From Fidelibacterota bacterium (GTDB taxonomy: Bacteria > Fidelibacterota > Marinisomatia > SCGC-AAA003-L08 > TS1B11): a stretch of DNA of 62,562 nucleotides. The notes beneath the pieces are model-generated. The model was given only the letters and a program-made list of their open reading frames with translations, was not told where the DNA came from and searched no databases. Every line of letters begins with the position of its first letter. Within the stretch, counting starts at the first letter, position 1. Location of the stretch: the NCBI GenBank assembly GCA_004124295.1, contig SCKI01000007.1:61388-123949 (forward strand), written 5' to 3'. Position numbers and translations under genes: made by a program. Below, piece by piece: positions 8,483 through 17,440 of the stretch.

Positions 8483-9982
8483 ATGTTAAAATATAATATG
8501 GTAATGCGATTTTCAGCCTTGTCTTTCTTCGTGTTACTGGTATCTGGGAGCTGCACGGATTTGACCGAATCACCCTACGATCTGGTCACACCGGACAACT
8601 TCTATGGGACTGAGGCAGAATTAACCGCTGCAGTGGTTCCTGTCTATAACAGTCTCGCGCTGGCGGATTTTAGTAACTTTGCGCACCTGCGGGAAGTCAG
8701 TTCGGATGAACTGGTCGTACCCACGCGGGGTGGCGACTGGGACGATGGAGGTGTCTGGCGGGAGCTGCAGCTGCATACCTGGACTGTCACCTCCGGATTC
8801 GTTAGTAACGGCTGGTCAGACCCCTATGGAGGTATTGCCAGGGCAAACTCCACACTGGACAATCTCGGGAGAGCTGAACAAACTACTCTGGTGAAGACCT
8901 ATACTGCGGAAGTTAAGGTGCTCAGGGCGCTCTTCTACTGGTGGTTATTGGATCTGTTCGGTGGCGTACCCATTGTCACCGCTGCGGAAACGGATCTGGA
9001 TAATCCCCCGGCGCGAAACACCGCGACAGAAGTGTTCGATTTCATCGTGGCCCAAATTGCCGAAGCATTGCCCGATCTTGAAGCAACACATGGCGCGGCA
9101 GGTTACGGACGAGTGACCACAGGCGCTGCCAACACACTGTTGGCAACCGTCAACCTGAATGCCGGGGTCTATACAGGGACAGCAAAGTGGACTGAGACTT
9201 TGGCAGCCGCCAATGCGGTTATTAGTTCCGGTCTTTATGATCTGATGCCGACTGTTGAAGACGTCTTTTCTTTCGCAAATGAGGGCGTGGCCAATACCGA
9301 GTATATTCTCGTTACGGCGACGCTTCCGTTGGACGGGGTTTCGTCCGGTGAACGTCATCAGGCAAGCCTGCATTATAATCAGCTTCCCTCGAGTCCCTGG
9401 AACGGATTTTCCGTTCTGACCGACTTCTATAACGAGTACGATTCAGCGGATGACCGGCTGGACCAGATATTGGTGGGACAACAGTATGTGTTAGGTGGAG
9501 CGGCTGTTGGCGACTCAGCATTGGATCGTGATGGTGCGCCATTGATTTTCCAAGTAACATTCAATCTCTTGACTGCTACTGAAAGGGATGGACCCCGTAT
9601 TCTCAAGTGGCCTATCGATCCGAATCAGAGCGGCTGGTTTTCGGGTGTTGACTTTGCCATCTTCCGTTACTCACATGTCCTGCTGATGAAAGCGGAAGCA
9701 GAATTTAATTTGAGTGGCGGGGGTCTTGCGTCGCTCAATCTGGTGCATGAGCGGGCGGGTCTTCCTGCGCTCTCGGCGATTACTTCCAAGGCCATTTATG
9801 ATGAGCGGGGCTTTGAATTCCTTTGGGAAGGATTCCGGCGCATGGACCAGATCAGGCATGGAACGTTTCTTGATGCCTATACGCTAAAACCTGACGTTAC
9901 TGATGCTTTCAGGCTCCTTTTCCCCATTCCGCAAAGCCAACTGGATGCAAATCCGAGCCTGGTGCAGAATCCGGGCTATTGA
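8483..9982 (+). CDS. SusD/RagB-family outer membrane lipoprotein
   Basis: Surface-exposed lipoprotein that caps the SusC channel and helps bind ligand. A signal peptide ends in the lipobox VSGSC, so the mature protein would be lipidated on that cysteine and tethered to the outer membrane. The N-terminal TDLTESPYDLVTPDNFYGTE and C-terminal YDERGFEFLWEGFRRMDQIR / LFPIPQSQLDANPSLVQNPGY are hallmark SusD sequences. Of the possible starts, ATG 8483 lies 8 bases from AAGGAG (8469-8474), whereas ATG 8477 is only 2 bases from it, so 8483 is preferred. It shares the low GC of the preceding SusC and is followed by a strong terminator, so the pair looks like a self-contained transcription unit. Confidence 0.93.
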   Translation: MLKYNMVMRFSALSFFVLLVSGSCTDLTESPYDLVTPDNFYGTEAELTAAVVPVYNSLALADFSNFAHLREVSSDELVVPTRGGDWDDGGVWRELQLHTWTVTSGFVSNGWSDPYGGIARANSTLDNLGRAEQTTLVKTYTAEVKVLRALFYWWLLDLFGGVPIVTAAETDLDNPPARNTATEVFDFIVAQIAEALPDLEATHGAAGYGRVTTGAANTLLATVNLNAGVYTGTAKWTETLAAANAVISSGLYDLMPTVEDVFSFANEGVANTEYILVTATLPLDGVSSGERHQASLHYNQLPSSPWNGFSVLTDFYNEYDSADDRLDQILVGQQYVLGGAAVGDSALDRDGAPLIFQVTFNLLTATERDGPRILKWPIDPNQSGWFSGVDFAIFRYSHVLLMKAEAEFNLSGGGLASLNLVHERAGLPALSAITSKAIYDERGFEFLWEGFRRMDQIRHGTFLDAYTLKPDVTDAFRLLFPIPQSQLDANPSLVQNPGY

Positions 9983-10007
9983 TCCGGTCCAAAACCGATT
10001 CATTCGC

Positions 10008-10045
10008 AGAGAGCGGCAGTCACCCCACTGCCGCTCTCTTTTTAT
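10008..10045 (+). terminator. Strong rho-independent terminator after SusC/SusD
   Basis: A perfect 13-base stem, AGAGAGCGGCAGT (10008-10020) with ACTGCCGCTCTCT (10027-10039), encloses a 6-base loop and is followed by a T-rich tract. It sits 26 bases after the SusD stop codon and separates the low-GC SusC/SusD pair from the FG-GAP genes downstream. Confidence 0.92.
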
Positions 10046-10099
10046 TATGGGCCGAAAATGCTTCCCGTTCGCCGGCCAGGCCGTTGATAATTTCCTGCC

Positions 10100-13000
10100 G
10101 TGCCCATCTTGACCCCACCTAAGCGAGTCGCCGGCCTGCTGGGTCTGTTGCTGGCGGCCTGTACCTGCGATGGTCCGGCTCCCGAAGCCGGCCGGCTGTT
10201 TACCCTGCTGCCACCCTCCTACACCGGCATTCGCGCCGCCAACCGGCTGGCCGATGAGAACAGTTTCAACGTCTTCCGCTACCGGAACTTTTACAATGGC
10301 GGCGGTGTGGCCGTGGGCGATGTGAACAACGACGGCCTTCCCGATATCTATATGGTGGCCAACAGCGAGACGAACCGGCTCTACCTCAACCGGGGCGACA
10401 TCCGCTTCCGGGACGTGACCTCCGAGGCCGGCGTAGGGGGGCGGCATAACTGGTCCACCGGCGCCTGTATGGTCGATATCAACGGTGATGGCTGGCTGGA
10501 TATCTACGTCTGCAACTCGGGCAATATCGCCGGTGACAGCCGGGCCAACGAGCTGTTCATCAACCTGGGCCTGGGGGACGACGGGACGCCTCTTTTCCGG
10601 GAGGCCGCCGCCGAGTACGGCCTGGATGACCCCGGCTATTCCACCCATGCCGCCTTTTTCGATTACGACCGGGATGGGGATCTGGACATGTATCTGCTCA
10701 ACAACGCCTTCCGGGCTCTCACCACCTTCGATCTGTCCCAAAACCTGCGGCAGGAGCGTGATCCTTACGGCGGTGATCGCCTTTACCGCAACGATGGCGG
10801 CCGGTTCGTGGATGTCAGCGCCGAGGCGGGGATTTACGGCAGCGTCATCGGCTTTGGCCTGGGGCTCAGCATCAGCGATATCGACAACGACGGCTGGCTC
10901 GATATCTATGTGGCCAACGATTTCTTTGAACGGGATTACCTCTACATCAACAACGGGGACGGCACCTTCAGCGAGGAGGGCGAGACCTTGTTGCGCCTGA
11001 CCAGCCTGGCCTCGATGGGCAGCGACATCGCCGATCTGAACAATGATGGACGCATGGATATCTACACCACCGACATGCTGCCCTCCGACGATTACCGGCT
11101 TAAGACCACCTTCTCCTTCGAGGCCCCGGAGTTGCGCGAGCAGAAAGCCGGCTGGGGGTATCATCAGCAGGTATCCCGGAACATGCTGCAGCTCAACAAC
11201 GGCCAGGGCGGCGCTGGCCAGCTGCCGTTCAGTGAAGTGGCCCTGCTGGCCGGAGTGGCGGCGTCCGATTGGAGCTGGGGCGTGCTGCTGGCCGATCTGG
11301 ACAATGACGGCCTGAAGGACATCTTCGTCTCGAACGGGATTTACCGGGATGTGACCGATCAGGATTATCTGGAGTATCTCTCCGCGGAGGAGAACATGCG
11401 GGAGATTCTCAGCGGCGACCGGATCGATTTCTCCGGCCTGATCGCCAGGATTCCTTCCACGCCCCTGCCCAATGTCGTTTTCCGGAACGAAGGGGGCCTG
11501 CGGTTCACCGACCGGGCCGCCGAATGGGGACTCGACCAGCCCAGTTTCTCCAACGGAGCCGTCTATGCCGACCTGGATGGCGACGGCGACAACGACCTGG
11601 TGATCAATAATGTTAATCAGCCGGCGGCAATATACAGGAACGAGTCGGATTCCCAATCGGAGCATCATTACCTGCAGGTCCGGCTCATCGGCAGCGGCGG
11701 CAATACCGGGGCCATCGGCGCCAGGGTGACCCTGAAAAAGGGCCGCGAGCAGTTTGTGCTGGAGCAGATGCCCATGCGCGTCTTCCAGTCGTCGCTGGAT
11801 TACCGGCTCACCTTCGGGCTGGGCCGCCATGACAGCGTGGACAGCCTCATCGTCGATTGGCCCGACGGCGCCCGCACCACGCTCCGGGCAGTGGCCGCCG
11901 GTCAATTGCTGACCCTGCAGCAGAGCGAGGCGTCCGTCCGGTCCCCCCAGCCGGTGGCAGCTAAGGCTGCGTTGTTTACAGATATTACAGCAGGGTTCCC
12001 TCTAACATACCGGCACGTGGAGAACCGCTTTGTTGACTTCCATCGGGAGCCCCTCATGCCCCGGAAGCTCTCCACCGATGGACCCCGGATGGCGGTTGGC
12101 GACGTCAACGGCGACGGCCTGGACGACCTGTTCATCGGCGGCGCCAAGGGTTTTGCCGGGCAGCTGCTGGTGCAGACGGCAGCCGGTGGCTTTGAGAGCA
12201 CCAACGAGGATGTCCTGACGAAACACCTCCGGTCCGAGGATGTGGACGCCACCCTGTTTGACGCCGATGGCGACGGCGACCTGGACCTGTATGTGGTCAG
12301 TGGCGGAAACGAGTTTCCGCGCCGCAACAAGGCCCTGCGCGACAGGCTCTATATCAACGACGGCCAAGGCGTTTTTACGCACCGGCCCAAGGCCCTGCCG
12401 GCCATCTACGCCAGCGGATCGTGCGTCGTGCCGGGGGATGTTGACGGAGATGGCGACCTGGATCTGTTCGTCGGCAGCCGCAGTCTGCCCTGGCGCTACG
12501 GCTTGATCCCCAGCAGCTACCTGCTGCTGAACGATGGCGCCGGGAATTTTGTCCCCCAGCGATCAAGTTCGCGCACAGGGCCGGCCGGAGCGGGCATGGT
12601 CACCGCAGCTTCGTGGCTGGATTATGATGGCGACGGACTGCTCGATCTGGTGGTGGTGGGGGAGTGGATGCCGATAACCCTGTACCGCAATACCGGCGGC
12701 GGACGGCTGCTGAACGTGACCGGGCAGGCCGGGCTGGGCCAGACCAACGGCTGGTGGAACAGCGTTGCCGTTGCCGATCTGGACAACGATGGGCGCCCGG
12801 ATATCATCGCCGGAAACTGGGGCCATAATTCCATACTTAAGCCAACGCTGTCCTCGCCGGTGTTGCTCTATGTCGCGGACTTCGACGGCAACGGGCGTAG
12901 CGAGTCCATTCTGGCTTACCCCAAGGAGAGTCGCAGCTACCCTCTGCTGATGCGCTCCAATCTGCTGAGCCAACTGCCCTACCTGGGCGAGCGGTTTCCG

Positions 13001-13465
13001 AGGCATGCCGATTACGCCGGCAAGCAGGTCACCGAAATATTCAACTTCGGCGAGCTGCTGCATGCGGCCCGGATGGAAGCCTATACATTTACCACAAGCG
13101 TCTTCTACGGCACGGCCAGCGGCGTCTTTCGCGAAGAGCCGCTGCCTCTGGAGGCCCAGTTCTCGCCGGTGTTCGCTATCCTGGCGGAGGATTTCGACGG
13201 CAACGGCACGACCGATCTGCTGCTGGGGGGCAATTTCTACGGCATGGCGGCGCCTTTCGGGAGGCAGGATGCCGGCTACGGGACTTTCCTCTCCGGCGAC
13301 GGCAAGGGTGGTTTTATGGCGCTCCCCAACCGGGAGACCGGGTTGGCCCTGGCCGGGGCGGTCCGCCATATGCTGAGCTTCTCATATCAAAACGGCCGCC
13401 GGGTGATTGTTGTCGCCAGGAACGATGCCCCAGCCCTGATCTATGAGGTGGCACCGGGAGATTAG
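10100..13465 (+). CDS. Giant FG-GAP/VCBS lipoprotein with central ASPIC/UnbV domain (paralogue 1)
   Basis: A lipoprotein of 1121 residues. The lipobox LLAAC follows a short hydrophobic stretch. About 14 DxDxDGxxD calcium-loop motifs form two blocks: seven before and seven after a central ASPIC/UnbV domain (about residues 520-610, with TGAIGARVTLKKG, FGLGRHDSVDSLIVDWPDG). The layout therefore suggests two beta-propellers joined by the ASPIC domain. A partner of the same architecture lies at 17441. Proteins of this size class commonly follow SusC/SusD genes in the FCB group, and a surface ligand-binding role is inferred but unproven. The GTG start has no clear ribosome binding site. A strong terminator just upstream implies its own promoter, which I could not place. 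Confidence 0.88.
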   Translation: MPILTPPKRVAGLLGLLLAACTCDGPAPEAGRLFTLLPPSYTGIRAANRLADENSFNVFRYRNFYNGGGVAVGDVNNDGLPDIYMVANSETNRLYLNRGDIRFRDVTSEAGVGGRHNWSTGACMVDINGDGWLDIYVCNSGNIAGDSRANELFINLGLGDDGTPLFREAAAEYGLDDPGYSTHAAFFDYDRDGDLDMYLLNNAFRALTTFDLSQNLRQERDPYGGDRLYRNDGGRFVDVSAEAGIYGSVIGFGLGLSISDIDNDGWLDIYVANDFFERDYLYINNGDGTFSEEGETLLRLTSLASMGSDIADLNNDGRMDIYTTDMLPSDDYRLKTTFSFEAPELREQKAGWGYHQQVSRNMLQLNNGQGGAGQLPFSEVALLAGVAASDWSWGVLLADLDNDGLKDIFVSNGIYRDVTDQDYLEYLSAEENMREILSGDRIDFSGLIARIPSTPLPNVVFRNEGGLRFTDRAAEWGLDQPSFSNGAVYADLDGDGDNDLVINNVNQPAAIYRNESDSQSEHHYLQVRLIGSGGNTGAIGARVTLKKGREQFVLEQMPMRVFQSSLDYRLTFGLGRHDSVDSLIVDWPDGARTTLRAVAAGQLLTLQQSEASVRSPQPVAAKAALFTDITAGFPLTYRHVENRFVDFHREPLMPRKLSTDGPRMAVGDVNGDGLDDLFIGGAKGFAGQLLVQTAAGGFESTNEDVLTKHLRSEDVDATLFDADGDGDLDLYVVSGGNEFPRRNKALRDRLYINDGQGVFTHRPKALPAIYASGSCVVPGDVDGDGDLDLFVGSRSLPWRYGLIPSSYLLLNDGAGNFVPQRSSSRTGPAGAGMVTAASWLDYDGDGLLDLVVVGEWMPITLYRNTGGGRLLNVTGQAGLGQTNGWWNSVAVADLDNDGRPDIIAGNWGHNSILKPTLSSPVLLYVADFDGNGRSESILAYPKESRSYPLLMRSNLLSQLPYLGERFPRHADYAGKQVTEIFNFGELLHAARMEAYTFTTSVFYGTASGVFREEPLPLEAQFSPVFAILAEDFDGNGTTDLLLGGNFYGMAAPFGRQDAGYGTFLSGDGKGGFMALPNRETGLALAGAVRHMLSFSYQNGRRVIVVARNDAPALIYEVAPGD

Positions 13466-13491
13466 ACTGGTGGCACGCCAGTTCGCGTAGA

Positions 13492-13878
13492 GTGCCGGGA
13501 ATGTTCCGTAGCACCGCCACGCGAAACGGTTATATATTCGCCGCGTCCCTGGCTGTTATCATCCTCATCGCGACGTGGCCGGCCCTCGGGAATTCTCCGC
13601 GGAGGACCCCGGAAGCGAAGCACGAGGAAACCGCCGGGAAGCGGGCAACGGTCCAGGAATTCTGGATCGCCTATCGGGGAGCTATCCGCCAACCCAGCGC
13701 CGGGCGGCCCCGGCAGGCGGTGGAGAGTTACCAAAGAGCCCTGAAAATCCAGAACCACCTCGAGGATGTATTGAATTATCCAGGCAACAGGGTCGTTGAA
13801 CCGGGAGCTTCGCCCGCCGCCCGGCACGGAGCAGGGGAGGCGGCCAGCAGGGCCACAGCGCCCGGGAGCAGCGACCAG
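13492..13878 (+). pseudogene. Probable remnant of a TPR/CRTAC1-type gene
   Basis: In frame with the next gene and open back to GTG 13492 / ATG 13501. It shows a signal-anchor-like segment (GYIFAASLAVIILIATWPAL), then the TPR-like stretches EFWIAYRGAIRQ and RQAVESYQRALKI, then HLEDVLNYPGN. The last resembles the HEDALYYLGN signature of the first TPRs in other CRTAC1/TPR proteins (from memory of the family). After that the sequence degenerates into a G/A/S/P-rich stretch. The next gene has its own lipoprotein signal starting at 13879, so two signal sequences would be stacked if translation began here. I read it as a decayed fourth family member; the alternative is a genuine extended N-terminus. 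Confidence 0.4.
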
Positions 13879-16800
13879 ATGAGGGCCATTTATAGGTGGG
13901 GTCTCATTATCGTTATCGGCTTGCCGGCAGGCGGGTGCAATAGGGAGACGGAACTCGATGCAGAGACGGCGGGGCGGCTGATGGCGCACCGGAGTCTCGG
14001 CCTGGCCTACCTCGAGGAAGATAATTTGTCCGCTGCCGAAGCCGAGTTCCTGAGCATGCTCGACATCGCGCCGAGGGAACCGCTCGGCCATGCCAATCTG
14101 GGCCTCACCTACCTCCGGATGGAGCAGTACGATCAGGCCGAAAGCAGGCTGGACAAAGCCTTCCGGCTTAACCGGGCCGACCCCGATATCGGCATTTTGC
14201 TGGCCCTGGTCTACGATTTCACCAACCGGGCCGACCAGGCCCTCCGCACCCTGCAGAAAGTCCATAAGCGGCACCCGCAGCATGTGCGCACCAACTACAA
14301 GCTGGCCCAGTACCACCTGGGCGGCGAAAGCCAGTCCAGCCGGGAGATAGCGGAAGGTTATCTGGCGCAGGTGGTCGCGGCGTTGCCGGCGAATGCGGCG
14401 GCCCGGATCCAGCTGCTGGAACTGCTGCTCCGCAACGGCAAGCATGCTGAGGCGGTGCAGCACATCGAGTTGCTCCGGCAGTCGCTGCCGGCCCTGCCTG
14501 GCGGGGCCGCCGAGCTGCTCCGGCGCAGTCTCGAGCTTATCGCTGCGGGAGAGGCCGAGCAGTCCCTGACGCCGGCCATCATGTTCCATAATCTGCTGAA
14601 ACAGACCACTTTTTTCCAGGGCGCCCTGAAGGAGTTGACCGGCGCGGCCGGCCCCATTGCCGGTGAGCCAATCTACCGCTTCAGCCGGGTCCTGTCACCC
14701 CGGGCAGAGACATCCAGCCGGGTCCGGGAGGCGTTGGTTTTCACGGTGGTCAGCGGAACGGCCCTGGAGACCGGCTCCCGCAAACCGGTTGCCGGCCGGG
14801 TCGTCTTGGCCCTGGGCGACTTTGACCAGGACGGCGACCAGGATCTGTTTGTCTCCCGCCCGACGGCGGCCGGCGGCAGCACCCCAAGCCTGTTCGCCAA
14901 CCGGGACGGTCTATTCGCCGGGCCCCTTGAAGCAACCGGCATCGCCCATCCAGGGCGGGATATTGCCGCCCGTTTCGCGGATTTTAACAATGACGGACGT
15001 CTCGACCTGTTCATCACCAACACCGCCGGGAATCGTCTGTACCGCAATGAGGGTGAGGGCCGCTTCCGGGATATCAGCGCCGCCGCTGGACTGCTGCACA
15101 AGTCGGGCGGGCTGGCAGTGCTGTTCGCCGATCTCGATCTGGAAGGGGACCTCGACCTGCTGATCGCCGGCCCGGGTGGTAACCTCTTCTACCGCAACAA
15201 TGCCGATGGCCGGTTCACCGAACTGGCCGAGGAGGCCGGCATCGACGCCGCCGGAGGGGCCGGCCGGGATGTCGCCCTGGGCGATTTCGATAACGATGGC
15301 GATATCGATCTGGTGGTGGCCGACGCCCGGGCCGGTCTGCGCCTGTACGAAAACCTGCGGCAGGGTTTTTTCTGGGAGGTCAGCGCCTATACGGGCCTCG
15401 GGGGCGGCGGCGGAGCCGACGTGGTGGCGGTTGGCGACTACAATAACGATGGCTACCTCGATCTGTACGTGTCCGGCACCGCCCCGGGACGCCATACCCT
15501 CTACCGTAACCAGGGCGATGGCGCCTTTTTGCCTGACACTCTCGCCCCTGCCATGCGCCGGGACTTGGAAGGTTTCGACTCCGCCGAGGCGCTCTTTTTT
15601 GATGCCGATAACGACGGCTTTCTCGATCTGCTGCTGGCCGGATCCGGGGAAAATTCCGGTGGGGAGCCCCGGGGTGTGCGGCTCTATTACAATGATGGCA
15701 GCGGCTCCTTTTACAGCGCTCCCGAGGCCCTGCCCCGGCAGTTGGCGCAGGCCCGCCAGTTGGCCATCAGCGACTATGACAGCGATGGCGATCTGGATAT
15801 CATTGTCGCCGGTGACGATGGCCGGGTGTACCTGCTGCGCAATGACGGCGGAAATGTGCATAATTATCTCAGCGTGCGGCTGGCGGCGTTGCGCTCCGGC
15901 AGCAGCAAGAACAACTATTATGGCATCGGCGCGACGGTGGAGGTGAACGCCGGGTCGCTCTACCAGATGCGTGTTATGGACTCGCCAGTGGCCCACTTCG
16001 GTCTGGGCAACCGGGACCGCGCAGAGGTGCTGCGGGTCATCTGGAGCAACGGTGTCCAGCAGGTGCGCACCAACCCCGAGCAGCAGGCCACCGTCATGGA
16101 GAGCCAGATTCTGAAGGGATCGTGCCCCTACCTGTTCGCTTGGGACGGCGCGGGATTCGGCTTTGTCACCGATGTGCTGTGGGCCAGTGCCCTCGGTATG
16201 CCGTTGGGCATCATGGCCGGGGAGCCGGTTTACGCCTTCCCCAATTCAACCGACGAATATATGTTCGTCCCCGGCGAGAGGCTGCGGGCCAGGGACGGCA
16301 AATACCTGCTTCAGTTCACCACCGAGCTGTGGGAGACCGCCTACCTGGACCAGGTCAGGTTGCTGCTGGTGGACCACCCCGACAGCGTGGCAGTGGTCAT
16401 TGATGAAAAGTTCACCGTGCCGCCGTGGGCCCCATTCCGGGTCTATGCGCTGGGCGAGATAATAGTGCCCCTGTCGGCCCGGGACGGCGCGGGAAACGAT
16501 CTGCTGCCCCGCCTGGCCGCCGCCGATGGGGACTATCTCCGCCATCTGGTGCCCGGCGACTATCAGGGCATTACCGAGTCCCACGACCTGATCCTCGATC
16601 CGGGGGACCTGTCGGCAGCGGACTCGGTTTTCCTGTTTCTCAAGGGCTGGGTGTTCCCCAGCGATGCCAGCATCAATGTGAACGTGGGCCAGTCCCGGAC
16701 CTGGGAGATCAGCCCCCCTGCGCTGCAGGTGCTGGACGGCAACGGCGAGTGGGTGACGGTCCTCCCCAACATCGGTTTTCCGAAGGGGAAGGACAAAACC

Positions 16801-17436
16801 GTGGTCGTGGACCTGACCGGCAAGTTCCGCTCCCCGGACCGGCGCGTCCGCATCCGCAGCAACATGCAGATATACTGGGATCAGGCCTGGTTCGCCACCG
16901 GGACCACGGCCGGGCCGGTGCGCATCACCCGCTTGGCGCCGCTCTCCGCTGACCTCCACTTCCGGGGCTTCTCCGCCCTCAGCCAACGGACGCCCTACAG
17001 TCCCCATATCCCCGACTACAAAGCCGTGTCGGCGGAGGCGAGGTGGCGGGACCTGGCCGGTATGGTCACCCGTTACGGCGCGGTGCATCCGTTGCTGCAG
17101 TCCTCGGATAACCGGGTCGTGATCATGAATGCCGGGGATGAGCTGAGTCTGGCATTCGATGCCTCCCTGGCCCCGCAACTGCCCGACGGCTGGCGCCGGG
17201 ACTTCATTTTCTACAACGACGGCTGGCTCAAGGACGGCGACCTCAACACCGCCCACGGGCAGACCGTGGCGCCGCTGCCCTACCACGGCATGAGCGCCTA
17301 TCCTTACGGCCCGAATGATGCCTACCCCGGCGACCAGGCCCTGGCAACCTACCGGCAGACCTACAACACGCGGCAGGTGGACGGCAGCCGTTTTGCCCGC
17401 AGCATGATCAACCTGGCCGCAGGGAGCGGACCCTAG
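13879..17436 (+). CDS. TPR + FG-GAP/VCBS + ASPIC/UnbV lipoprotein with a large C-terminal domain
   Basis: About 1185 residues if translation starts at ATG 13879, chosen because it begins a typical lipoprotein signal (MRAIYRWGLIIVIGLPAGGC) preceded by GGGAG; the frame stays open upstream to 13492. In order it has about five TPR-like helical repeats (HRSLGLAYLEEDNLSAAEAEF, AHANLGLTYLRMEQYDQAES-type; about 30-230), FG-GAP motifs (DFDQDGDQD, DFNNDGRLD, DLDLEGDLD, DFDNDGDID, DYNNDGYLD, DADNDGFLD, DYDSDGDLD; about 305-660), an ASPIC/UnbV domain (about 660-740), and a C-terminal region of about 445 residues starting GSCPYLFAWDGAGFGFVTD. That region is rich in aromatic and acidic residues and looks secreted. 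It ends 4 bases before the next start, so it is co-transcribed with the two flanking lipoproteins. Its function is unknown. Confidence 0.85.
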   Translation: MRAIYRWGLIIVIGLPAGGCNRETELDAETAGRLMAHRSLGLAYLEEDNLSAAEAEFLSMLDIAPREPLGHANLGLTYLRMEQYDQAESRLDKAFRLNRADPDIGILLALVYDFTNRADQALRTLQKVHKRHPQHVRTNYKLAQYHLGGESQSSREIAEGYLAQVVAALPANAAARIQLLELLLRNGKHAEAVQHIELLRQSLPALPGGAAELLRRSLELIAAGEAEQSLTPAIMFHNLLKQTTFFQGALKELTGAAGPIAGEPIYRFSRVLSPRAETSSRVREALVFTVVSGTALETGSRKPVAGRVVLALGDFDQDGDQDLFVSRPTAAGGSTPSLFANRDGLFAGPLEATGIAHPGRDIAARFADFNNDGRLDLFITNTAGNRLYRNEGEGRFRDISAAAGLLHKSGGLAVLFADLDLEGDLDLLIAGPGGNLFYRNNADGRFTELAEEAGIDAAGGAGRDVALGDFDNDGDIDLVVADARAGLRLYENLRQGFFWEVSAYTGLGGGGGADVVAVGDYNNDGYLDLYVSGTAPGRHTLYRNQGDGAFLPDTLAPAMRRDLEGFDSAEALFFDADNDGFLDLLLAGSGENSGGEPRGVRLYYNDGSGSFYSAPEALPRQLAQARQLAISDYDSDGDLDIIVAGDDGRVYLLRNDGGNVHNYLSVRLAALRSGSSKNNYYGIGATVEVNAGSLYQMRVMDSPVAHFGLGNRDRAEVLRVIWSNGVQQVRTNPEQQATVMESQILKGSCPYLFAWDGAGFGFVTDVLWASALGMPLGIMAGEPVYAFPNSTDEYMFVPGERLRARDGKYLLQFTTELWETAYLDQVRLLLVDHPDSVAVVIDEKFTVPPWAPFRVYALGEIIVPLSARDGAGNDLLPRLAAADGDYLRHLVPGDYQGITESHDLILDPGDLSAADSVFLFLKGWVFPSDASINVNVGQSRTWEISPPALQVLDGNGEWVTVLPNIGFPKGKDKTVVVDLTGKFRSPDRRVRIRSNMQIYWDQAWFATGTTAGPVRITRLAPLSADLHFRGFSALSQRTPYSPHIPDYKAVSAEARWRDLAGMVTRYGAVHPLLQSSDNRVVIMNAGDELSLAFDASLAPQLPDGWRRDFIFYNDGWLKDGDLNTAHGQTVAPLPYHGMSAYPYGPNDAYPGDQALATYRQTYNTRQVDGSRFARSMINLAAGSGP

Positions 17437-17440
17437 GCCG

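Noticed and set aside
9884..11905. A 673-codon minus-strand open frame, and similar long frames at 13462-14589, 16246-17643 and 17408-18880
   Set aside because: They are antisense to FG-GAP genes. The repeated GATxxxGACGGC-type codons of calcium loops read as Val/Ile/Ala-rich sequence without stops on the opposite strand; no domain features and no ribosome binding sites.
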